Shown here piece after piece: positions 55,411-64,000 of a DNA stretch of 64,000 bases. The position numbers were made by a program, and so were the translations under genes. Origin of the DNA: Cunninghamia lanceolata (lineage: Eukaryota; Streptophyta; Pinopsida; Cupressales; Cupressaceae); contig BSBN01001752.1 in the NCBI GenBank assembly GCA_027924645.1, positions 12,232,001 to 12,296,000 of the forward strand, given 5' to 3'. The notes under the pieces were generated by a model, which was not told where the DNA came from, made no database searches, and was given only the letters and a program-made list of their open reading frames with translations. How positions within the stretch are numbered: position 1 is the stretch's first letter; every line of letters starts with the position of its first letter.

Positions 55411-56260
55411 GTGAATAGAAAACTATGGCTTGGCCAGAGTAAGTATGTCAATTTAGTTTTACAAAGGTTTAACATGCATGATTGTAGACCATTATGTGCT
55501 CATTTTACAGTTGGAATTAATTTATCTTCTTCACAATGTCCAATATCCCCATCAAAAATGGAAGACATGAGAAAAGTTCCTTACCAGAGTATAGTCAGAA
55601 GTTTGATGTATGCTATGGTCTGTACTAGACCAGACATTGCCCAAGTAGTAGGAGTTCTTTCCAGATATATGTCTAATCCTAGTAGAGTTCATTGGGATGC
55701 AGTTAAAAGAGTCTTTAGATATATGCGGGGTACCTCAGAGTATTCATTGGGTTATTATGGTAATTTGATAGGAGACATGCATTCCCTTGATATTCATGGT
55801 TTTTTGGATTCAAACTATGTAGGTTATATTGATAGTGGATGATCCACCAGTGCTTATGTGTTTACTTTATTTGGTGGTGCGATTAGTTGGATGAGTAAGC
55901 AATAGGCTATGGTTGCTTTGTCCACTACTGAAGCTAAGTATATGGCAGCTACTCATGCTTGTAAAGAAGTCATTTGGCTTAGGAGACTATGTTCAGATAT
56001 TGGAATAAAACAAGGTACAGTGACATTTTATTGTGACAGTCAATTATGATCTGCCTAGCTAAGAACCTGACATTTCATGCCAGGACCAAGCACATTGATG
56101 TATGGTATCATTTTGTTAGAGATGTGGTCAAGGATGGTAGGGTGAAGCTAGTTAAGTTAGAGACTTTGATGAATGTTGCAAATTCATTAACTAAGCCTAT
56201 GAGCACAGAGAAGTTCAGATGGTGTTTATAGTCTATGGGCCTCTCAGCCCCTAGCAATTA
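55411..56260 (+). pseudogene. Copia RT end and RNase H (element 2)
   Basis: Encodes VNRKLWLGQSKYVNLVLQRF, RPDIAQVVGVLSRYMSNP, ISWMSKQ-stop-AMVALSTTEA and FHARTKHIDVWYHFVRD, the end of Ty1/copia pol. TGA at 55840 and a TAG in SKQ-stop-AM are C-to-T type. A 1-nt deletion near 56043 shifts the frame in the CDSQ motif. The start is flush with the end of LTR 1, so element 1 had inserted into this pol gene. Confidence 0.9.
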
Positions 56261-56315
56261 AATCATGGTGTTGGTACTCTTTTTTCTCTTGAAAGGTGTG
56301 CAACAAGTGGGAGAA

Positions 56316-57280
56316 TGTTAGGAAAGGTGTCTCAACCTTGCAACTACAAAAGGTTACTGTTCTTCCCAGTTTTGGTCTTTTCGAATACCCTTTATCTTGA
56401 AGAATGGTTTATAACTTTCAAAGTTTCAAAAGGGGGTAAAAAAGACAGGCTTACTAAGTCTATATTTAAGCTTGCATGGACCTAAGATTTTCCCAAAAGA
56501 TGTGGAACTTTCAAGTAAACATCTCGAGTGAGTTTAAACTCAAGATCATACCTAGATTGCAAGATATTAAAGTTTCCATTTTTGAAACTCCTTAAAAAAG
56601 TACCAAACTTAGATTTGAGGCACTTAGAGGTCCCTAAATGCCTTGAAAGTTGTTGTAACTATAAAAGAGTGTTATATCTAAATAGATCTCTTCACGATCT
56701 TTTTGACGCATCGAACTGTTTGTCAATCGGACACCCGGATCAAAAGTTATGACATCCAGAAGTTGGACCCCCTATTTTGGGAAATGTGAAAACGTGTTGG
56801 ACACTTAAGAGTTGTAAAGGGTAGAGTTACACATGGTGTGTGATTTGACACATCATAAGGCATCATTGATTGGAGATAATTTGGGCACCATTTTTGTGTG
56901 GTTTTTTTGGCTCATGGTTTTGTAGTTACCATTGACGATTTAATCTATTGTATCTCGTATATATCAGGAGCTTGAGATGGAGGTTATGTGTAAGAGTCTT
57001 ATAGATGTTGAGTTGCCTCTAGATCTCTAGTTGGTTATACTCCTATGAAGTCTTGCTCTGAAAGTATATTGTAATCTTCTTGATTCCTGAATAATATATT
57101 GGGTGGCTTTGGAGTGTGGGGTTTTTCTCCCGAAAGGGTTTCCCCACATAATTACTGTTATATGGTATGATTGCTATTTGTGTTTATTTCTATAACTATT
57201 GTAAAGATCTGAAAATTTTTGCATATCTCTCCCTTCAATATTAGTGTAGGAAGTTGTTCCGCTACCTTAGGTTCCTTACA
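56316..57280 (+). repeat. 3' LTR of copia element 2 (965 bp)
   Basis: Starts TGTTAGGAAAGGTGTCTC after GTGGGAGAA and ends AGGTTCCTTACA. It is related to LTR 1 in both ends and in the GGGTTTTTC / AAGGGTTTCCCC segment near 57120, but is diverged. Confidence 0.85.
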
Positions 57281-58283
57281 GACTCCTAGGTGGAGTAGCC
57301 TTTTGAAACAAGCCTGGGAACTATTGGAAATGATATAGTCCACAAGTGTTTGGTTCTTGGGGTCTTCCATAAAGTCTTGAATTCTAGATTCATAATTAAC
57401 AGACTCATGGGTAGAGGTACTTGGACTTTGAGGCTCTTGGATAAGCATTTGATTAGATGATGATAGAGGATACACATAGGATGCATAAGCAGGAGTGGTG
57501 TTTCCCTTGTCAAAGGTAGCATGAGGAGGACTCATGGATTTGGATTTTGGCTCAAAGGATAACTAAGACTTGCATGTTTTTATTTTAAAGGGTCTTGATA
57601 GCCTTGTAGGTAGATTTGGGGGTGAGGTGAAATGTTGGAATAAATAGTTAGATGACCTTGAGGTATGGATTGATGTGGATATTGGTGGATATTGGAAGAA
57701 GTAGGATATGTTGAGGTAGGATTAGCTTGATATGTGGTTGGACTAGGTTGATATGAAGTTGATGAGGATGACATATGGCATTGTGGTTGTGGTTGTTGAA
57801 AGGATAAAGGTTGTGTTTCTGTTGTGTTTGATGGGCTAGGAGTTGTTGAAGAAGGGCTTGTTGTTGTTGTTGGATGGTGGGTTTTTGGAGTTGTGAGATA
57901 GTGTGATTTGGTATGTGTGAATATGAAGCATAGTTAGGAATTTGGACTTCTGACCTTTGGGGTAAGGTGGATACATTGGCTTGGTTGTCGATGGGAGGTA
58001 GGGATGATGATGTAGGAATGACTTGGTGCTTTTTATATAATCTTTTAAGTTTGTCAAAAAGTCTTTGGGTGCCATAAGGATTTTGCTCTTGGATCTTGTT
58101 CTCTAGTGTTGGGATGGATTTACACATATGTTTAAGTCTTTGTAGTTTGGCTTGTTCTTCAAGATATGCATCATGATCTACAAGGTTCTCATCATTATTG
58201 GGAGGAAATTGTGGACCTCCTAGGATTGTTACTTTGGGTTTTGGATTTGACCTAGGCTTGTTAATGATCACAACCATTTTCAC
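57281..58283 (-). pseudogene. Broken Gln-rich ORF of unknown family
   Basis: Minus-strand frames 58283-57648, 57774-57580 and 57535-57286 follow on from each other through two frameshifts. The N-terminal part reads KVTILGGPQFPPNNDENLVD and RLFDKLKRLYKKHQ. The middle is Gln/Ser/Tyr/Pro-rich, and the end is SRIQDFMEDPKNQTLVDYII. It could be a retroelement gag-like protein; I do not recognise the family. LTR 2 ends right at its C-terminal side, so that insertion cut it. Confidence 0.5.
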
Positions 58284-60302
58284 AAATGATGGATTGAGAA
58301 TAGGGATATGATTAGGAGGTGATTAGGTGAAGTGGGACCTTGATTAGATTAGGTAAATTGATTAGGATTAGGGTCCTAGATGGTATCTTGGATTGGATTG
58401 GAGATAGATTGTGATGAGGTGATTAGGGTGATTAGGATGATTATGGATAATGAGATGGATAAGAGGGATGACTATGATAACTAGGGTGGATAATTAGGAT
58501 GATGAGGGTTTGGACTAGGATGAACTAGATTAAGATTGGATTTGGATGAAAATGGATGATTGGAAGGTAATGAGGGATGGTTTGAAGCTTGACTTTGGGC
58601 AAGAATGGAAAATTGGTAAATTGACACAATGTTCATACAGACATACATAAGTTTTTCAAATGATAAGGATTTGGCCAATACAAATGATCACACATGCAAT
58701 ACACAACGACTTCCCTAGATTATTCAAGTAGGAGTGATTTCATAGTGTGGGCCCACACAATAGAATACATATCCATGTTCTTACCTAACTAAGAAAACTT
58801 CATCCTAAGTGAATAGATAGGAATAAGGGCATTATACCCAATACCCCTTTCCTTGGAGGTTTTTATGCCTTACCTAAAGAAGACTTTTATCTCCACTTCA
58901 ACGAGGCACATGGTGAGTAACTGCAAGGGCATTCCACGTTCCTTGCACCACACTAGAAAATGGTCAATGATCTTAACTAGGCTTTACAAGCTTCTAGGGG
59001 AGTCCTCCAAATACACAAGGTATGATGAGGCCCAAGTCTATGAACACTATCCCATTGAAGGGATGTGGCATAAGCAATCAAGAAAACACCACTTCACCTT
59101 ATGTCTGGAATCACCTAGAGCCCCAAGGCTGTCCCAATGACTACGTGACTAGATTGAGGTACAACTTTTGCTCTCCCCCTTTGATATACCCCACCAGAAC
59201 ACATGGTTGAGTTGTCCCTAGGGGTGATAAATCCCCTAACAGGCCTCCTAAAGGGAAGGAACATTATTCAATTTTGATCCCCAAGCTCGCACAAAGTGCA
59301 AGGGGAGAGCATACATGAGATAATGTTCCTAGGATTGAACAAATAAACACAAGGATAATGAAGGGGCTTTTGATTTCCAAGATCACCAAAAGGTGTGAGG
59401 AGAGAGCATAGAACTTTTTCAAAATCCAAAGACAAAGCAAGAAATGTTCAATTTTTGTCCCCCAAGATTAGACTAAGTACCTAGATTAGTGATAAAAATA
59501 TTTCTTTGACATGCGAATCTGTAGCAACTTGTTAGTAGTTTCGATGATTTTGATCTTTGGCAAACGAAAGCTACAAAACAAGTGTTAGGCTAAAAAAGAT
59601 AAATCTGGTAAAATATGAAAATGATGAGAAGGTATAGCAAATTGGATAATTTTATCAGATTCCTCATGAAATTCTAAGTAGTTCCAAAAAATTTGTCAGA
59701 TTTGGATATGTTTTGCACAAGTTATAGCCAAATGAGGTTTATGCACAAAGGTTAATTTCAAACAAAAATACCTATTTTTTTGGGTTGAATCTACTAATGA
59801 GGTGTAACAACCCGATGTTCACATTTTGGTTGTTGCTTTTCCTTGATGGATTCTGATACTATTATGATGTTGACATGATCAGTTATTATGCTTGATTACA
59901 TGTTTATATGTTTTATACTGTGATCATTACCTTTGTATGATTATGGATAGGAAAGGGATGATGTTGTAACACTTGTATCCGAGAGGCTTATGATGTCATG
60001 ACCCTCTTCTTGATGTCCATTGATGCTTCAGCTATAATGTATGTTATATGTACATGTACTTTGACATGTGATCGGAGTGATGCAGGTACTGGGTATTGAC
60101 TCCACCTAGATTCACAGGCCTAAGCGTACTCTTATTCCCCGATGGTGGTTACTGGAGATAGTCACAAGCCAAATGTTCCCTAGCCTAGCCCACTACACCG
60201 AGATAGTGCAGTGATTCCATGATATGTGTTTACCTTTGGTTACCCTGTGGTAACATCTGGATTACGCATCTGGTCTTATGTGGTTTGCCAGCTTTGGTTG
60301 TT
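58284..60302. other. No intact gene
   Basis: 58320-58600 is built of degenerate GATTAGGAT-type simple sequence. 59500-59800 contains long AT-rich stretches of the kind seen in Ty3 LTRs. TGTAACAACCCGATG at about 59803 could be an LTR start, but no partner was found. Confidence 0.45.
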
Positions 60303-60307
60303 GGGGT
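60303..60307. repeat. Target-site duplication GGGGT, left copy
   Basis: Matches 61211-61215 on the other side of the solo LTR. Confidence 0.92.
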
Positions 60308-61210
60308 TGAAAGGAAGCAACGTACACGAAACACACTTCCTATGCTAATCTAATGAGGGAAGTAGAGTGCAAATTCAAATTAACCTTTCCAGTTACAGCA
60401 TTATTAACACAATAACAGAGATATTGCAGTAGTACACATACACACAGAAAGTAGACAAAAGAGAGAGAGAGAGAGAGACAAGATATACGTGGGGAAAGCC
60501 CTTACGGGTGAAAAACCCCACACTCCAAAACACAGTTCAAATGTATTATAGTAAACTATAACAGATTACATTACAGTTTCAAAGCTAATGCTCTTTTAGG
60601 AGTCTTCAAATGTCAAATCTGGAGATATTCTGGCAGCATCACAGTACTTGTACAAAAACTACCTATCTCCCATCCAAGCACCTGTTTTTATAGATTTTAC
60701 ACGGCAAATATGGAACCTTCTAGAGATGGGCATCCATCTTGGACTCATGCCCCAAAACCCACACCTAAGGACACTTGTCCAACATCCCATCCCAATGTGG
60801 GCACCTTGTCCCAAGATAGGCTATGACAGATGCTCTTATGCACCTTACAGCTGTCATAAAATCCGTCATAACTGAGAGCACTTACAGTTGTAAAATAATC
60901 TGTCATACACTGATTAAAAATATCATATTCCTCTTACAACATGTCATAACCTCCCTTGACCGCCCAAAGATTCATTTCTCTCGTGCAAAGATACTCACTG
61001 ACACTTGTCATTAAATAAAAGTCATTTGAGGTTTCGAGGGTGTTGCCCCCAAACCCCCGTTAATTATTCAAAGGGGAAACCACGGCTACCAAAGTCACCA
61101 AAATTTATCCCGCTACATGTACACAAGGTGCAGACTATGTCGGCTCAACATGGGATAAATAAATATAACATTAGGAATTTGCAAAGGTTGAGACACCTTA
61201 ATTCCCAACA
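60308..61210 (-). repeat. Solo LTR of the copia element 1 family
   Basis: On the minus strand it starts TGTTGGGAATTAAGG and ends TTGCTTCCTTTCA, like LTR 1 (54356-55410), and is 903 bp long. Direct GGGGT copies flank it, and no element interior is attached. It therefore arose by recombination between the two LTRs of a full insertion. It includes a GA dinucleotide run at about 60464-60478. Confidence 0.93.
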
Positions 61211-61215
61211 GGGGT
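61211..61215. repeat. Target-site duplication GGGGT, right copy
   Basis: Identical to 60303-60307. Confidence 0.92.
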
Positions 61216-61869
61216 ATCCCATTATGAGTTTTCAGTATTTTATTATGGTTTGGCATTAATTTACTATGTGATTTATTTTGGTATGTCATAATGGTGATTT
61301 AAATTATTATTTTAGTGTGAGTTGACATATGGTATTAAGTGATTCAATGTGTATTTTTACTTGGGGAGAATGTCTTTTTTTGCGCTATTTTTATTCATGA
61401 TATATGAGAGCTTTGATATTTAATTTTATTATGTTGTGGGAATTTTAATACCTTTTTTGGGGGGGCATTCTCAATCTCACCACGAGACTCCTGCTCTAGA
61501 TTTGGGGAAAAAGGAGAGCGAGGGTTTTGGAGACGGGAGAGGAGAAGGAGCATCTGAATTTCACTCTATTCTCTACAATTTTTATAATTTCTAGGTAAGC
61601 TTGGCACTCTCTCTACAAATCCATGGTATCCAAGGAAGTTTTGCATCTAGTTTTATGATTTGCAAATGTCTTCTCTGTGTATTTATTAATGGAAGTCCAT
61701 ACTCTATTTTCTCCTTCATTGTGGGATTCATGGAATAAACATTGCTTCCATGAGAGTTTGAATTCAATACGTTAAACCCTTTCTTGTTAATCTGCAAGTT
61801 TAAATTGTCCTTGAAACCATGTATTAAGTCTATTGGTTTAAATTGACCATGTTATTTTCCTTGTCACTA
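61216..61869. other. No recognisable gene
   Basis: AT-rich sequence with a G-run near 61460 and a purine-rich stretch at about 61505-61555. No ORF with family motifs. Confidence 0.4.
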
Positions 61870-62340
61870 AGTGGCTGCCAAAGCAGGCCACGTAGGTTTT
61901 TGGTCAAATAGTTACATGCCTTGTCTTTGCTTCCCCATTTTGCATACATGTCTTCCACAACTCTTCCAACTGCAATATCTAACAAAAATATCCCTTCCAT
62001 TATGCTTGGCAGATGCCTATACCCTGTTCCATAGCTCCCATCTTCACGCAGGCAAAGAGAAAGCTGGCAAAGGTTTAGGAAATTGGCTTTATGCCAACCA
62101 GTGGCATTTGCTTAAAAGTTTCTAAAGCCTTTTTAACAAATCCATTTTGTGCGTACCCTGCAATCATCGCATCCCATTAGATGACATCGCCTTGAGGCAT
62201 TCGATCAAACAGTTCGCGAGCCTTGTCTCTGCTTGCACATTTCGCATACATGTGTACCTAGGTACTTGCAACTATAACATCTGACAAAAATATCCCTTCC
62301 GTTAAACTTTGCTGAATGTCCATACCCTATTACCAAGCTC
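61870..62340 (-). pseudogene. PPR fragment, heavily decayed
   Basis: The minus strand encodes MYAKCASRDKARELFDRMPQ, then a stop, AMIAGYAQNGFVKKALETFK, ACVKMGAMEQGIGI and further PPR-like text. Several stops and frameshifts occur. It is the same PLS type as the fragment at 16075-16846. Confidence 0.82.
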
Positions 62341-62689
62341 CCTTCCTATAGACTTAAATTGCAAGTCTACAATAATTGAAGATACGTAGAGGAGTCTTCA
62401 GGGGGTTGCATGTGTAAACAAAATGGACAACGCCTCCTTCAACTAGCCCTCTCTACATAATGTTGTGAGATTGAGATGAGTAGTGGATGGCAATGCTATT
62501 TTATGACTATGGATTGGAGTGGGGATAATGTGCAGTATTATGCAGCCTACGTCTACCACGATAACATTTCCAGTGGCATTCTTCTGGGAACATTTGATGC
62601 TAGCAAAGGCCTAGGAATTTGGCTTCACACCGTCCAATTTATTTAACTTGAAAGTTATAAAAACTTCTCAAACAAATCCATTGTATGTT

Positions 62690-63260
62690 TTATTCTGTCA
62701 TCATTACATTCTATGAGACCACATTTTCTTGATGCATTTTGACAAATAGTTCGAGGCATTTCTCATGCCTATTTTATGCATGCGTCGCTGCCAAAGCAGT
62801 CCACGTTGGCCTCTATTCCTTGCCAACAAATCAAAGGCCATGTTTGATCATATTGAAAGATTTTGAAGTCTTAAAACAAATCTATCTATGTATTCTAACT
62901 ATAATCATTTTATGTTGTGAAAGACCATCAAATTGGGAACATTCTATCAATTATGTAAGTGCCTTGTTATGCTTACCAAACTGGTATACTATCTTTGAAA
63001 CTATAATATGTTTTGAGGCACGATGCCTTGTTGTTCTCATGCCCATTTGCTATCCCAGCTGGCTGGGAGCTTCCGGATAATGTTGTGAAGCCTGATTCTT
63101 GTACACTATAGTTGCTTGTACTTGTCAACTTCAATGGTGAGTACATGTTACTATTTTAACTGTTATGAGATCACATTCTTGAGGCAATTTATGATATAGT
63201 CCATGTGTGGTATATGCATCATGTTATTGTTTTACATGAGTGGACTTCTCTTGAGGCAAT
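62690..63260 (-). pseudogene. Further decayed PPR repeats
   Basis: Minus-strand KCLELFVKMHQENVVS (62690-62760) and shorter NVIS-like pieces near 63165 and 63245 are recognisable as PPR remnants. A GCTGCCAAAGCAG box is shared with 61872, so the stretches were duplicated together. Confidence 0.55.
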
Positions 63261-64000
63261 TTGTCTATCTGTGCTTGCTTGCCGATATTCTACATTTTCA
63301 TTCTGACAGCTATTTCATTGGACTTTAATTTCACTGTTGATATGCCTTAACGAATGCCAATTCTCCATGTTGGAGTTGGCTAGTTTTCACACTGTCTTTG
63401 GTAAATAGCCAGTTCGTTGACTTTGACATACTTATTCTCTAGGCTGTCCCTTGACTTGTGTGTGCTCATATTGAGAATTTTGGACATGTTCTATACTTAG
63501 CTTGATATGTCCTTGATTTCTTAATGCGTAGTCTTTGGTGTGGTACCTTGAGTAGTATCCGAGTGGTTAGAGTCCCATAGGGTCACTGTGCTTGTGGGAT
63601 TGTTTACCGTGTTTGCACTGTGCTTTGTTTGTCGTGTCTGCTCCGTGACTGATGTGAGTGTTGGCCATTGTATTCCTTGCCTTTATTCTTCTGTTTGGAC
63701 CTTGTGACTACCTTCGACCATAGTGGGGTGGTCTCTTTTGAGTCCACATGGTTGGGAGGTGTTGCCACCACCATTGGGGACTGGTGTATAGGTTATTGGT
63801 TGGAGAGGTTCTCTATTGTATTTATTTTATCAGTTAATGTATCTTGTTCATGGTTATGCCATTGTACTTATGTATATTCTTTTATGTAATTTTGTACTCC
63901 CTTGAGAGAGATGATGTAAATTATCATAATGAGAAAAAATGAGATGTTTTATATTTGGCTTATGATTTTCTGGTGTTGGTATTGAACCCGCTTGTATTGT
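63261..64000. other. No recognisable gene
   Basis: T-rich sequence with a 73-codon plus-strand ORF at 63668-63889 that lacks any family motif. Confidence 0.4.

Noticed and set aside
59803..61460. Ty3 LTR starting TGTAACAACCCG with the solo LTR nested in it
   Set aside because: Only one possible border is visible and no coding remnant or second LTR supports it.
63541..63600. tRNA-like stretch (TATCCGAGTGGTTAG resembles a D-arm box)
   Set aside because: No matching B box, acceptor stem or anticodon arm follows at tRNA spacing.
63668..63889. 73-codon plus-strand ORF near the window end
   Set aside because: Composition is Val/Cys/Leu-rich with no recognisable motif and no promoter or splice context.

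Overview
The window looks like intergenic DNA from a large plant nuclear genome, most plausibly a gymnosperm such as a conifer. The grounds are nested LTR retrotransposons of Ty3/Tat, Ty3 and Ty1/copia types, CACTA DNA transposons, decayed PLS/DYW-type pentatricopeptide (PPR) copies, a satellite built on degenerate TTTAGGG telomere-like repeats, and almost no intact host genes. The taxon is an inference from element types, not something the sequence states.

Layout. 1-15647: a Ty3 element of the Tat lineage, missing most of its 5' LTR because the window begins inside it. It has gag, protease, a G-patch-like region, RT, RNase H, a second (archaeal-type-like) RNase H and integrase, all in one reading frame from 2276 to 9439. 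That frame carries 15 stop codons and no frameshift. On the opposite strand near the 3' LTR lies a spliced-looking gene with its own TATA box and a plant mobile domain. 16075-16846: a PPR pseudogene. 17224-31027: pieces of a minus-strand CACTA transposase gene, split by two later insertions. One is a 7458-bp LTR element (18105-25562) with seemingly identical LTRs and a perfect target duplication. The other is the 3' part of a Ty3 element (26692-30478). 31330-32870: a broken multi-exon gene with a SET-like domain, directly upstream of the CACTA transposase and in the same orientation.

36518-39720: a second, decayed ORF of about 1000 codons whose layout recalls the large ORF of the young LTR element. 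39850-41640: a 453-bp tandem repeat rich in short hairpins. 41640-47158: about five units of a 1.22-1.29-kb satellite combining telomere-like tracts with an antisense ORF. 47159-54042: a plus-strand CACTA element with a spliced TNP1/Transposase_24-like gene, a PPR-DYW fragment, an acidic exon and a 12-bp minisatellite. 54043-57280: two nested Ty1/copia 3' ends with LTRs. 57281-58283: a broken Gln-rich ORF. 60308-61210: a solo LTR with a perfect 5-bp target duplication. 61870-63260: decayed PPR sequence.

The most unusual object is the 18105-25562 element. It keeps LTRs, a tRNA-Met-type primer site, a polypurine tract and a zinc-knuckle gag-like ORF, but has no protease, integrase or reverse transcriptase; an intact 1044-codon ORF of unknown function lies in the 3' half. 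It appears to move using enzymes supplied in trans. Two other patterns run through the window. Coding remnants are broken mostly by stops explicable as C-to-T or G-to-A changes. Several elements also carry their own dispersed short palindromic motif (TGCGCA, TCCGGA, TTGTATAT/ATATACAA, ATCGGTGGAA/TTCCACCGAT).
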